DNA of 64,000 nucleotides from positions 1,364,001 through 1,428,000 of the forward strand of contig NZ_CP109199.1 of the NCBI RefSeq assembly GCF_036250065.1, given 5' to 3'. The notes beneath the pieces are model-generated. The model had not been told where the DNA came from and did no database searches. It saw only the letters and a list, made by a program, of their open reading frames with translations. Of the stretch, positions 51,311 to 59,569 are shown one piece after another. A program made the position numbers and the translations under genes. The first letter of the stretch is position 1, and each line of letters begins with the position of its first letter. Source of the stretch: Micromonospora sp. NBC_01699. Its GTDB lineage: Bacteria > Actinomycetota > Actinomycetes > Mycobacteriales > Micromonosporaceae.

Positions 51311-52117
51311 GTGGTGCGTATCGTTCGTTTTGCTCATGCCAAGGGAATGTCGTTCGGCGTCGTGGAGGGTGAGCCGAGCGCCGGCCCCGGCGCCCTGACG
51401 GTGGCCGAGATCGAGGGCCACCCGTTCGGCGAGATCCGCTTCACCAACGCCCGCTGGGCGCTGGCCGACGTGCGGCTCGTCTCGCCGATCCTGCCCAGCA
51501 AGGTGGTCGCCGTCGGTCGCAACTACGTCGAGCACGCGGCCGAGCACGGTGCGGACGTACCGACCGAACCGCTGCTCTTCCTCAAGCCCTCCACCTCGGT
51601 GATCGGGCCACGGGACGCGATCCGGCTGCCGACCCAGTCCAAGCAGGTCGAGCACGAGGCTGAGCTAGCCGTGGTGATCGGTGTGACCGGCGCCCGTCGG
51701 GTCGACCGCGCGGCGGCCGAGAAGGCGATCTTCGGCTACACCGCCGCGAACGACGTGACCGCCCGCGACCTGCAACGCGCGGACGGCCAGTGGACGCGGG
51801 CGAAGGGCTTCGACTCGTTCTGCCCGATCGGCCCGTGGATCGTCACCGACCTCGACGTCAGCGACCTGGAGGTTCGCTGCGAGGTGGGGCGCAACCCGGA
51901 CCAGATGGAGGTACGCCAGATCGGTCGTACCAAGGACATGGTGTTCGACGTACCGACCCTGGTGTCCTACATCTCACACGTGATGACGCTGCTGCCCGGC
52001 GACGTGATCCTGACCGGCACCCCGGCGGGGGTTAGCCCGCTCGTCGACGGGGATACCGTCACGGTGCGGATCGACGGGATCGGCGAGCTGTCGAATCCCG
52101 TGGTGGCGCTGGACTGA
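51311..52117 (+). CDS. Fumarylacetoacetate hydrolase family protein
   Basis: The 268-residue protein has the FAH fold: VVAVGRNYVEHAAEHG, EPLLFLKPSTSVIGP, the metal Glu pair in VEHEAELAVVIG, GYTAANDVTARDLQ and the C-terminal LTGTPAGVSPLVDGD. Such proteins act as hydrolases or decarboxylases of 2-oxo acid intermediates. GTG at 51311 or 51314 follows TAGATT by a few bases and no Shine-Dalgarno sequence is seen, so the mRNA may be leaderless. In mycobacteria this gene is followed by gltX; here two tRNA genes follow at once. Confidence 0.93.
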   Translation: MVRIVRFAHAKGMSFGVVEGEPSAGPGALTVAEIEGHPFGEIRFTNARWALADVRLVSPILPSKVVAVGRNYVEHAAEHGADVPTEPLLFLKPSTSVIGPRDAIRLPTQSKQVEHEAELAVVIGVTGARRVDRAAAEKAIFGYTAANDVTARDLQRADGQWTRAKGFDSFCPIGPWIVTDLDVSDLEVRCEVGRNPDQMEVRQIGRTKDMVFDVPTLVSYISHVMTLLPGDVILTGTPAGVSPLVDGDTVTVRIDGIGELSNPVVALD

Positions 52118-52138
52118 GCGACCCGCCCAGGACGGCCC

Positions 52139-52162
52139 GAGCAGCCCGGCCAACGGCTGCTC
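52139..52162 (+). terminator. Hairpin after the FAH gene
   Basis: 8-bp perfect arms GAGCAGCC (52139-52146) and GGCTGCTC (52155-52162), followed by CTCCG, without a T-run. Confidence 0.55.
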
Positions 52163-52251
52163 CTCCGCTGGTAGAGGCCGGATCGCATAACCCGATTTGG
52201 CCTCTCCCGGTCGGTCCGGTAAAGTCTTTTCTCGGTGCCGGAAGGCACCGA

Positions 52252-52323
52252 TGGGGTATGGGGTAATTGGCAGCCCAACTGATTCTGGTTCAGTTAGTCT
52301 AGGTTCGAGTCCTGGTACCCCAG
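52252..52323 (+). tRNA. tRNA-Gln (CTG)
   Basis: A 72-nt cloverleaf: acceptor TGGGGTA/TACCCCA, D arm with GGTAATTGG, anticodon stem ACTGA/TCAGT around TTCTGGT giving anticodon CTG, and T arm with GGTTCGAGTCC. The discriminator is G. CCA is not encoded. In actinobacteria Gln-tRNA is made by GluRS plus the GatCAB amidotransferase. Confidence 0.95.
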
Positions 52324-52352
52324 CTACCGACACCAGAGATGGTGCCGGTAGC
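52322..52352 (+). other. Hairpin between the two tRNA genes
   Basis: Arms AGCTACCGACACC (52322-52334) and GGTGCCGGTAGCT (52340-52352), one mismatch, directly follow tRNA-Gln. It may be a processing signal or partial terminator within a joint transcript. Confidence 0.5.
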
Positions 52353-52410
52353 TGGTCTCTGATAGAGTTCAGCGGTCCTCTTCGGAGGACAAAGTAAGAC
52401 AGAAAGTCCT

Positions 52411-52483
52411 GGCCCCGTCGTCTAGCGGCCTAGGACGCCGCCCTCTCAAGGCGGTAGCGCGGGTTCGAATCCCGTCGGGGCTA
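52411..52483 (+). tRNA. tRNA-Glu (CTC)
   Basis: A 73-nt cloverleaf: acceptor GGCCCCG/CGGGGCT, D arm TCTAGCGGCCTAGGA, anticodon stem CCGCC/GGCGG around CTCTCAA giving anticodon CTC, and T arm GGGTTCGAATCCC. The discriminator is A, and CCA is not encoded. It follows tRNA-Gln by 87 bases, as in other actinobacteria. Confidence 0.96.
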
Positions 52484-52492
52484 CAGGTTCGG

Positions 52493-52530
52493 AGCCCGTG
52501 TCACGCAAGTGGCGCGGGCTATTTTTATTA
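52493..52530 (+). terminator. Intrinsic terminator 1 after tRNA-Glu
   Basis: Arms AGCCCGTGTCAC (52493-52504) and GTGGCGCGGGCT (52509-52520) pair with two G-U pairs, with a GCAA tetraloop, followed by ATTTTTATTA. Confidence 0.92.
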
Positions 52531-52536
52531 TGCGCC

Positions 52537-52574
52537 AGCGAGCGAAGTGCCACCGGCACTTCGCTCGCTTTTCC
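52537..52574 (+). terminator. Intrinsic terminator 2 after tRNA-Glu
   Basis: 15-bp perfect arms AGCGAGCGAAGTGCC (52537-52551) and complement (52555-52569), with a 3-nt loop, followed by TTTTCCTT. It backs up terminator 1. Confidence 0.9.
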
Positions 52575-52761
52575 TTACCCGTACCCCGTACCCCGTATAC
52601 CCCGTACCCCGTACCCCTGGGCCCCCACCCCTCGCCCCGTCGATCTAGGGCAAATACGTGCTTGATGATCTCTAATCACCACCATTTGCCCTAGATCGAC
52701 GGCGAAAGAGGTGGGGCACCAGGGGGGCACGGGGGAGGGGAGGGGAGGGGAGGGGAGGGGG
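52575..52761. other. C tract / palindrome / G tract between tRNA-Glu and IclR gene
   Basis: From 52575 to 52637 the sequence repeats CCCGTAC and CCCC units. From 52702 to 52761 it is G-rich (GGGGAGGGGAGG). The palindromic element at 52638-52701 is between them. No gene is seen. Confidence 0.85.
52638..52701. repeat. Palindromic intergenic element, family 1 copy 2
   Basis: The same 18-bp arms as at 3515-3578 (CGTCGATCTAGGGCAAAT at 52638-52655, complement at 52684-52701) and the same 28-nt loop length. ACGTG and CCACC at the loop ends are kept, but the inner 18 nt (52661-52678) matches the reverse complement of the first copy at 15 of 18 positions. Confidence 0.95.
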
Positions 52762-53448
52762 TTAGAGGCCGCTTAGGCGTTGGCCGGCGCGGACTACGGC
52801 CATGGCGTGGCGGTCGCCGGGGCGGCGGCCCAGGCGCTCTATGGGGCCGGAGATGCTGATCGAGGCGATGACGCGGCCGGTGCGGTCGCGGATCGGGGCG
52901 GAGACGCTGGCCACACCGAGCTCGCGTTCGGCGACGCTCTGCGCCCAGCCACGGCGGCGTACCTCGGCGAGGGTGCGGCCGGTGAACTTGCACCGCGGCA
53001 GCAGCGGCATCACCGCCTCCGGCGGCTCCCAGGCGAGCAGCACCTGGGCGGCCGATCCGGCGGTCATCGGCAGCACCGCCCCGATCGGTACGGTGTCCCG
53101 CAGTCCACTGGCCCGCTCGGCGGCGGCCACGCAGATCCGTTCGTCCGCCCGGCGCAGGTAGAGCTGGGCGCTCTCCCCGGTGGCGTCGCGCAGCGCGGCG
53201 AGCAACGGCTCGGCGGCGGTCAGCAGCACATCCGGTGCGGCGTTGGCAAGCTCACCCAGGCGCGGGCCCGGTCGCCACCGCCCCTGGGTGTCGCGTACCA
53301 GCATCCGATGGATCTCCAGGGCCTGAGCCAACCGGTGCGCGGTGGCTCTCGGCAGCTTGGTGCGATCAACGAGTTCGGCCAGGCTGGCGCCGTCCACGCA
53401 GGCGGCCAGGATGACCACCGCCTTGTCGAGAACGCCGACACCGCTCAT
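52762..53448 (-). CDS. ndgR: IclR-family regulator, NdgR/AreB type
   Basis: The 228-residue protein has a winged helix-turn-helix (SLAELVDRTKLPRATAHRLA) and an IclR effector domain with ICVAAAERASGLRDTVPIG, CKFTGRTLAEVRRRGWAQSV and GVASVSAPIRDRTGRVIASI. Sequence and position, divergent from leuCD, match NdgR of Streptomyces, which controls leucine genes. I chose ATG 53448 (SGVGVLDKAVV); the frame extends eight codons to ATG 53472, where GGGAGG is too close to serve. It is likely to bind in the 49-base gap to leuC and repress or activate it in response to branched-chain amino acids. Confidence 0.9.
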   Translation of the reverse strand: MSGVGVLDKAVVILAACVDGASLAELVDRTKLPRATAHRLAQALEIHRMLVRDTQGRWRPGPRLGELANAAPDVLLTAAEPLLAALRDATGESAQLYLRRADERICVAAAERASGLRDTVPIGAVLPMTAGSAAQVLLAWEPPEAVMPLLPRCKFTGRTLAEVRRRGWAQSVAERELGVASVSAPIRDRTGRVIASISISGPIERLGRRPGDRHAMAVVRAGQRLSGL

Positions 53449-53497
53449 ACTGTGTCCCACAAGCCGAAACATACCTCCCAGAATTTAGGATGTCCAG

Positions 53498-54952
53498 ATG
53501 GTGGGAGTCACGCCAACGCCGTCCTCGCCCAGGACCCTGGCCGAGAAGGTCTGGGACGCTCACGTGGTGCGATCCGCCGAGGGCGAGCCGGATCTGCTCT
53601 TCATCGACCTGCACCTGCTGCACGAGGTGACCAGCCCGCAGGCCTTCGACGGGCTGCGGATGGCGGGTCGCCGGGTCCGGCGTACCGACCTCACGCTCGC
53701 GACCGAGGACCACAACACCCCGACCGGGTACGCCGACCCGGCGTTCCGGGCCCGTCGCGGTGACCTGCTCACCATCGACGACCCGACCTCGCGTACGCAG
53801 ATCGAGACGCTGCGCCGCAACTGCGCCGAGTTCGGGGTCAAGCTGCACCCGCTCGGCGACGAGAACCAGGGCATCGTGCACGTGATCGGGCCGCAGCTCG
53901 GCCTGACCCAGCCGGGCCTCACGATCGTCTGCGGTGACTCGCACACCGCCACCCACGGTGCCTTCGGCGCGCTGGCCTTCGGCATCGGCACCAGCGAGGT
54001 CGAGCACGTGCTGGCCACCCAGACGCTGCCGCAGATCCGGCCGAGGACGATGGCGGTCACCGTCACCGGCGAGCTCGGCCCCGGCGTCACCGCCAAGGAC
54101 CTGGTGCTGGCCCTGATCACCCAGGTCGGCACCGGCGGCGGGCGCGGCCACGTCGTGGAGTACCGGGGCGAGGCGATCCGCAAGCTCTCCATGGAGGGCC
54201 GGATGACGATCGCGAACATGTCGATCGAGTGGGGCGCCAAGGCGGGCATGATCGCGCCGGACGAGACCACCTTCGCGTACCTCAAGGGTCGCCCGAACGC
54301 GCCGCAGGGCGCCGACTGGGACGCGGCCGAGGCGTACTGGCGCACGCTGCCGACCGACGCCGACGCGACCTTCGACACCGAGGTCTTCCTCGACGCGAGC
54401 CGGATCACCCCGTTCGTCACCTGGGGCACCAACCCGGGGCAGGGCGCGGCGCTGAGCGCGATCGTGCCGGACCCGGAGGACTTCGTCACCGAGGCCGAGC
54501 AGACCGCCGCCCGCAAGGCCCTGGAATACATGGACCTGCTTCCCGGTACGCCGCTGCGCGAGGTCCCGGTCGACGTGGTCTTCGTCGGCTCCTGCACCAA
54601 CGGCCGGCTGGAGGACCTCCGGGCCGCCGCCGACGTGCTGCGCGGACACACCGTCGCCGATGGCGTACGGATGCTGGTCGTACCCGGTTCGGCGGCGGTG
54701 CGCGAGGCGGCCGAGCTGGAGGGGCTGGACAAGGTATTCACCGATGCCGGGGCCGAGTGGCGCTTCGCCGGCTGCTCCATGTGTCTGGGCATGAACCCGG
54801 ACACGCTCAAGCCGGGGCAGCGTTCCGCCTCCACCTCCAACCGCAACTTCGAGGGCCGGCAGGGCCGTGGCGGTCGTACCCATCTGGTCTCGCCACCGGT
54901 CGCCGCCGCCACCGCCGTGATCGGCCGGCTGGCCGCCCCGGCCGACCTGTGA
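53498..54952 (+). CDS. leuC: 3-isopropylmalate dehydratase, large subunit
   Basis: LeuC carries the 4Fe-4S cluster of the isomerase that converts 2- to 3-isopropylmalate. The 484-residue protein has [32 protein letters not shown], and the cluster Cys residues in [13 protein letters not shown] and [16 protein letters not shown] 53498 is 6 nt after TAGGAT, a good -10, and no Shine-Dalgarno sequence is present, so translation is probably leaderless. leuD follows 14 bases on. It is divergent from ndgR. Confidence 0.96.
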   Translation: MVGVTPTPSSPRTLAEKVWDAHVVRSAEGEPDLLFIDLHLLHEVTSPQAFDGLRMAGRRVRRTDLTLATEDHNTPTGYADPAFRARRGDLLTIDDPTSRTQIETLRRNCAEFGVKLHPLGDENQGIVHVIGPQLGLTQPGLTIVCGDSHTATHGAFGALAFGIGTSEVEHVLATQTLPQIRPRTMAVTVTGELGPGVTAKDLVLALITQVGTGGGRGHVVEYRGEAIRKLSMEGRMTIANMSIEWGAKAGMIAPDETTFAYLKGRPNAPQGADWDAAEAYWRTLPTDADATFDTEVFLDASRITPFVTWGTNPGQGAALSAIVPDPEDFVTEAEQTAARKALEYMDLLPGTPLREVPVDVVFVGSCTNGRLEDLRAAADVLRGHTVADGVRMLVVPGSAAVREAAELEGLDKVFTDAGAEWRFAGCSMCLGMNPDTLKPGQRSASTSNRNFEGRQGRGGRTHLVSPPVAAATAVIGRLAAPADL

Positions 54953-54966
54953 AGGGCTGACAAGAC

Positions 54967-55554
54967 ATGGAAAAGTTCACCGTGCACGCCGGTACCGCGG
55001 TCCCGTTGCGTCGCTCCAATGTGGATACCGATCAGATCATTCCGGCGGTGTATCTCAAGCGGGTCACCAGAACCGGGTTCGCCGACGGCCTCTTCAGCGC
55101 GTGGCGAGAGGATCCGGCATTCATACTCAACGATTCTATTTATTCCGGTGCGTCGATCCTATTGGCCGGGCCTGAGTTCGGCACCGGGTCATCCCGTGAG
55201 CACGCCGTGTGGGCGCTGCGGGACTGGGGATTCCGTGCGGTGATCTCTCCCCGTTTCGGTGACATCTTCCGTGGCAACTCGCTCAAGGAAGGGCTCTTGC
55301 CGGTCGAGCTCGAATTGAAGGCCGTCGAGGAACTGTGGGCCCTGGTCGAGTCCGACCCGACCACCCGCATCACCGTCGACCTCACCGCCCGGGAGGTCCG
55401 GGCAGGCGACTCCACCTGGTCCTTCCCCCTGGACGATTTCAGTCGCTGGCGCCTGCTCGAAGGCTTGGATGACATTGGACTGACCCTCCGCCACGAGACC
55501 AACATCACCGAGTACGAGCGCCACAGGCTCCCCTTCCTGCCGGTCGTGGCATAG
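54967..55554 (+). CDS. leuD: 3-isopropylmalate dehydratase, small subunit
   Basis: LeuD is the 195-residue swivelling-domain partner of LeuC. It has [20 protein letters not shown], the substrate-loop region [20 protein letters not shown] and [19 protein letters not shown]. Length and order are normal. It is separated from leuC by 14 bases with no terminator. The mRNA probably ends before the hup promoter. Confidence 0.96.
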   Translation: MEKFTVHAGTAVPLRRSNVDTDQIIPAVYLKRVTRTGFADGLFSAWREDPAFILNDSIYSGASILLAGPEFGTGSSREHAVWALRDWGFRAVISPRFGDIFRGNSLKEGLLPVELELKAVEELWALVESDPTTRITVDLTAREVRAGDSTWSFPLDDFSRWRLLEGLDDIGLTLRHETNITEYERHRLPFLPVVA

Positions 55555-55772
55555 CCCACACCGCCCGCTCGGGAGCCGCTTTCGCCCCCGCCGGACTTAC
55601 GGATTCGTTGCTGCCCTACGCCTTCCGGGTAGCCACGAGCCGCCGGTGGGGGCGAATCCGTTGCGACACAATGGCTTTTTTCTCGCAGATGTTTGTGTCC
55701 CGGTGGCACAGGGCATACCGTGCGCGCAGAATGGCTCGCGTTGAGTCCAGTTGCACATACGGGAGGGAAGTC

Positions 55773-56357
55773 GTGAACAAGGCCGAGCTCATCGAGGCGC
55801 TCGCCGCTCGCCTGGGGGACCGGAAGACGGCGACGGCGGCGCTCGACGCGGTCCTCGCCGAGGTTCAGGGGGCGGTCGCCAAGGGGGAAAAGGTGGCGAT
55901 CACCGGTTTCGGAGTCTTCGAAAAGCGTGTCCGGGGGGCGCGAACAGCGCGGAACCCTCGAACAGGCGAGTCGGTGAAGGTGAAGAAGACATCGGTCCCG
56001 GCCTTCCGGCCGGGCGCCGGGTTCAAGGACATGGTGTCCAGCGGCAAGACGCCGAAGAACACCGCCGCGGCGAAGAAGACCACTGCGGCGGCGAAGGCCA
56101 CCACCGGCACGGCCACGAAGGCGGCGGCGACCAAGAAGGCGACCGCCACCAAGAAGGCCGCCCCGGCCAAGGCCACCGCCACCGCTACCAAGGCGGCGGC
56201 GAAGAAGACCGCACCGGCGACGAAGACCGCTGGGGCCACGAAGGCCGCCGCGGCCAAGAAGACCACGGCGGCGAAGAGCACTTCCACCCGCGCCACAGCG
56301 GCGAAGAAGGCTCCGGCGAAGAAGGCCCCGGCCAAGAAGGCCGCCGCCCGACGCTGA
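55773..56357 (+). CDS. hupB: HU-family nucleoid protein with Lys/Ala-rich tail
   Basis: The 194-residue protein has an N-terminal HU fold (residues 1-90: [53 protein letters not shown]) and a C-terminal tail of KKATA/AAKK repeats like histone H1, as in mycobacterial HupB. It packs DNA. I chose GTG 55773, with GGGAGG 6 nt upstream; earlier in-frame ATGs lack this. The frame upstream to 55608 shows no conserved sequence. It follows leuCD, as in M. tuberculosis, and ends in a strong terminator. Confidence 0.96.
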   Translation: MNKAELIEALAARLGDRKTATAALDAVLAEVQGAVAKGEKVAITGFGVFEKRVRGARTARNPRTGESVKVKKTSVPAFRPGAGFKDMVSSGKTPKNTAAAKKTTAAAKATTGTATKAAATKKATATKKAAPAKATATATKAAAKKTAPATKTAGATKAAAAKKTTAAKSTSTRATAAKKAPAKKAPAKKAAARR

Positions 56358-56374
56358 AAGACCGAGGTACCAAG

Positions 56375-56407
56375 GGCGCCCACCGGTTCCGCCGGTGGGC
56401 GCCTTTT
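56375..56407 (+). terminator. Terminator after hupB
   Basis: 12-bp perfect arms GGCGCCCACCGG (56375-56386) and complement (56392-56403), 5-nt loop, then TTTT. Confidence 0.9.
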
Positions 56408-56533
56408 CGACCGCGCCGCCGGCCGGTCGCGGGTCGGCGTTGCGGGCCAATCTCGGCGTACGGGCGTTGACCGGTCGATGGGATCGCCGGAGAATGGCCC
56501 GACCTCGTCCGCCCCGCCCCCACGGGAGTACCG

Positions 56534-58669
56534 GTGCGTCGTTCGGCCCCTGCGCTCACCGCCGCCGCCCTCGGCGTGCTGCTCCTCGTCGACATCCTGC
56601 GGGTCTGGCTGCCCTCGATCATCACCATCTTCGGGCAGGCCGCCTCCACCCCGGCCGAGCTGATGGGCGCCTTCGCCCTGCTCTGGTTCGTCCTCCCGCT
56701 CGGTGCGCCACCGCTGTTCCGGCTGCTCGGCGCCGGCCGGTTCACCCTGGTCGCGGCGGTCACCCTGGTCGGCTGCCGGCTCCTGTTGCCGGCCACCCCG
56801 GGCGGGCCGGCCCAGCTCTACCTGGCCAGCGCCGGCCTGCTCGCCGGGCTGGTCTGGTTGGCCGGACTGGCCACCACCGCACCGGTTGCCGTACCGGGGC
56901 TGGTGGTGGGGCTGGCGGCGACGACCGTACTGCACACCGCGCTCGGCACGCACGACCTCGTCTGGCGCGGGGGAGTGGACCTCCTGGTGGGCGTACCGGT
57001 GGCGGTGGCCTTCCTGGTCGCGCAGGTCCGGGCGCGGGACGCGGACCCGGTCGGTTCGGCGCGGCCGTGGCTGCTCGTCGGCCCGGCCCTGCTGCTCTGG
57101 GGCATGCTCGCCGGGTCGCCCGCGCTCGCCGCGACCGGCGCGTCCTACCTGGCCGGTGCCGCCGCCGGGTTCGACCGGGTGGCGGTGCCGCCGCCGGGCG
57201 GGCCGCTGGCGGTGACCGTCCTGGTCGCCGGCGCGGTCGGGCTGTTCCTGGCCACCGGGCTCGGGCCGGTACGCCAACGGGGTCTGCGCTGGCTGTACCC
57301 GGTCGCGCTGCTGGCCGGCACCGGCCTGTTCGCACTCAACCAGCCGTTGGCGCTGCCGTTCGCGATCCTGTTCGCCGCCGCCGGGCTCGGCGGCTGTCTG
57401 GCCCTGGCCAACGCCGTCGCGACGGTGTCCGTGGTGGACGACGCGATTGGTGGGGCCGGCGGGACGGATGGTGCGTGCGACGCCGACAGCGCCGCTGCCG
57501 GTGCCGAGGCCGACAGTGCCGGTGCCGGTGCCGACAGTGCCGGTGCGGGGGCCGACTCCGGCGGCGGGAACGTCGGCCCACCGCTCGGCGGCGCGGAAAC
57601 CGTGGGCAACCGGCGGGGCTACGCCGCGCTGGGCGGGACCGTCGTCTTCGTGGTCGGCGCGATCGGTTACTACGCCGCCTACGACATCGGTTACCCCAAC
57701 TCGGCGATACCCCTGCTGGTGGCCCTGTTCGTGGCCGTGGTCGCGATCCGGGGACCAGTCGGGGTCGGGGGAGCGGTCGGGGTCGGGGCGGCGAAGCGGG
57801 GAGCGGTCGGGGTCGGGGCGGCGCCGGTCGTACCCGAATCGGCCGGTGGTGGGGTGCGGGCGCCGCTGCGGTCCTGGCGGCGCACGACGGTGATCTCGGG
57901 AACCGCGCTCGCGGTGGTCGCCGGGCTGCTGACGCCGCCGGCCGCGGACGCCGCCGAGGACGCGGACCGCGACCGGGTACGGCTGGTCGCCTACAACATC
58001 CGGATGGGTTTCGGGCTCGACGGGCGGTTCGACCTCGACGGGCTGGCCGGGACCATCGCCGGTCAGCGGCCCGACGTGGTGCTGTTGAGCGAGGTCGACC
58101 GGGCCTGGCTGCTCAACGGTGGTCACGACACCCTCGCCCTGCTCGCCGGCCGCCTCGGCATGCGGTACACCTTCGCCCCGGCCGCCGACCCGGTCTGGGG
58201 CGACGCCGTGCTGACCTCGCTGCCGGTCGAATCGGCCGGCACGGTGGTCCTGCCGCGCCTGGGTGCGCCGACCGGTGCCCAGGCGCTCGCGGTGGTGCTC
58301 CGGGTCGGCGACGGCGAACTGGTGGTCGTCTCCACCCACTTCCAGCCCCCGCCGGACGACGGCCCGCTCGACCAGGCCCGTACGGCGGCCCGCTACGCCG
58401 TCGAGTTGGCCGCTGGGCGGCCGTTGGTGCTGGCCGGTGACCTGAACACCCAGCCGGGGGAGCCGGCGTTCCAGGCCCTGCTGGACGCCGGTCTGGTCGA
58501 CGCGTTCGCCGCCGACCGGCCGCTACCGACCAGCCCGGCCGACCACCCGGTGGAACAGATCGACCACGTGTTCGTCGCCGGTGGACTCGGCGCGAGCGAG
58601 GTGGCCGCCGTACCGGGGACCGCCTCCGACCACCTCGCCGTGGCCGTCACCCTCACCCTGCCCCGCTGA
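56534..58669 (+). CDS. Polytopic membrane protein with C-terminal EEP-family hydrolase domain
   Basis: The 711-residue protein has about a dozen membrane helices (residues 1-445, starting PALTAAALGVLLLVDILRVWLP) and a C-terminal endonuclease/exonuclease/phosphatase domain from about residue 475: VRLVAYNIRMGFGLDGRFD, VVLLSEVDRAWLLNGGHD, LAGDLNTQPGEPAF, QIDHVFVAGG and ASDHLAVAV. Catalytic Asn, Glu, His and Asp residues are in place. An Ala/Asp/Gly repeat (about 305-345) and a Val/Gly-rich repeat (about 415-440) lie between helices. The GTG start is at 56534. The substrate is unknown; the domain should be outside the membrane. Confidence 0.85.
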   Translation: MRRSAPALTAAALGVLLLVDILRVWLPSIITIFGQAASTPAELMGAFALLWFVLPLGAPPLFRLLGAGRFTLVAAVTLVGCRLLLPATPGGPAQLYLASAGLLAGLVWLAGLATTAPVAVPGLVVGLAATTVLHTALGTHDLVWRGGVDLLVGVPVAVAFLVAQVRARDADPVGSARPWLLVGPALLLWGMLAGSPALAATGASYLAGAAAGFDRVAVPPPGGPLAVTVLVAGAVGLFLATGLGPVRQRGLRWLYPVALLAGTGLFALNQPLALPFAILFAAAGLGGCLALANAVATVSVVDDAIGGAGGTDGACDADSAAAGAEADSAGAGADSAGAGADSGGGNVGPPLGGAETVGNRRGYAALGGTVVFVVGAIGYYAAYDIGYPNSAIPLLVALFVAVVAIRGPVGVGGAVGVGAAKRGAVGVGAAPVVPESAGGGVRAPLRSWRRTTVISGTALAVVAGLLTPPAADAAEDADRDRVRLVAYNIRMGFGLDGRFDLDGLAGTIAGQRPDVVLLSEVDRAWLLNGGHDTLALLAGRLGMRYTFAPAADPVWGDAVLTSLPVESAGTVVLPRLGAPTGAQALAVVLRVGDGELVVVSTHFQPPPDDGPLDQARTAARYAVELAAGRPLVLAGDLNTQPGEPAFQALLDAGLVDAFAADRPLPTSPADHPVEQIDHVFVAGGLGASEVAAVPGTASDHLAVAVTLTLPR

Positions 58670-58699
58670 CCGGCCCCACCTCCCGCGCCCGGCCCGGCC

Positions 58700-59569
58700 T
58701 TACAGGCGGTCGGCGCCGAGCAGGCGGTCGGCGGAGAAGGCGAGCAGCCAGCCGCCGGCCTTCGGGGTGCGGTAGTCGGCCGGGGTGCGGGACAGGTGCG
58801 CCAGCGCGCCGGGTATCACCTTGCCCTGGCTGCACACCACGGTCGTACGGCCGTCCGCCGCCAGTTCGGTCAGCCGGGCGGCCAGCGCCAGCGCGCACTC
58901 GGCCACGTCCTGCCCCGGCTTCGGCTCGTCGAGATCGGAGTCCACCTCGATCGGCAGGTCGGAGAGCGCGGCCAACGGCTCCAGCGTCTGTACGCACCGT
59001 CGCGCCGTCGCCGAGCGCAGCCGTACCGGCCGGATCAGCGCTCCCAGCGCGGCCACCGTACGGGCCTGCGCCACGCCCTCGGCGTCCAGCGGCCGGGCGG
59101 TGTCCGGCCCCGACCAGATGCCCCGGCTACCGGCGTGCGCGTGCCGGAACATCGCCAGCACCGAGGTGACCGGGGCCAACGCGGCGAAGTCGCGCAACAC
59201 CCAGGTGTCGTGCGCGTACGTCACCAGGCCGATCGCGTCGTCCACGGCCAGCCACCGGATGTCGTCCACCTCGGTCTCCGGCTCGAACCCGCCCTCGGCC
59301 ACCGCCCGCATCCCCCAGTAGTCCACCCGCTTCGGCCGGCCCTCGCTGAAGTACCGCACGCTGCGCAACCGGGACTCCGGCACCGCCCGTACGCCGGCCT
59401 CCTCGGCGACCTCGCGTACGGCGGCGAGCAGCGGGTGCTCGTCCGGCTCCAGTTTGCCCTTCGGCAACGACCAGTCGTCATAGCGCGGCCGGTGCACCAG
59501 GCACACCTGCACGCCCCGCTCGGACGGGCGCCAGACGACGCCACCGGCCGCCCGGATCAGGTGGGTCAC
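58700..59569 (-). CDS. mutT1: Nudix hydrolase fused to a histidine phosphatase (MutT1-like)
   Basis: The 289-residue protein has an N-terminal Nudix domain with the box GKLEPDEHPLLAAVREVAEEAGV at about residues 36-58 (key residues Gly, Glu, Arg-Glu, Glu-Glu, Gly) and a C-terminal histidine phosphatase domain starting FRHAHAGSRG. This fusion is the mycobacterial MutT1 layout, which degrades 8-oxo-dGTP and diadenosine polyphosphates. GTG 59569 overlaps the stop of the CYTH-CHAD gene (GTGA). The two domains together could remove several phosphates in turn. It lies beside ppk, as in M. tuberculosis. Confidence 0.9.
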   Translation of the reverse strand: MTHLIRAAGGVVWRPSERGVQVCLVHRPRYDDWSLPKGKLEPDEHPLLAAVREVAEEAGVRAVPESRLRSVRYFSEGRPKRVDYWGMRAVAEGGFEPETEVDDIRWLAVDDAIGLVTYAHDTWVLRDFAALAPVTSVLAMFRHAHAGSRGIWSGPDTARPLDAEGVAQARTVAALGALIRPVRLRSATARRCVQTLEPLAALSDLPIEVDSDLDEPKPGQDVAECALALAARLTELAADGRTTVVCSQGKVIPGALAHLSRTPADYRTPKAGGWLLAFSADRLLGADRL

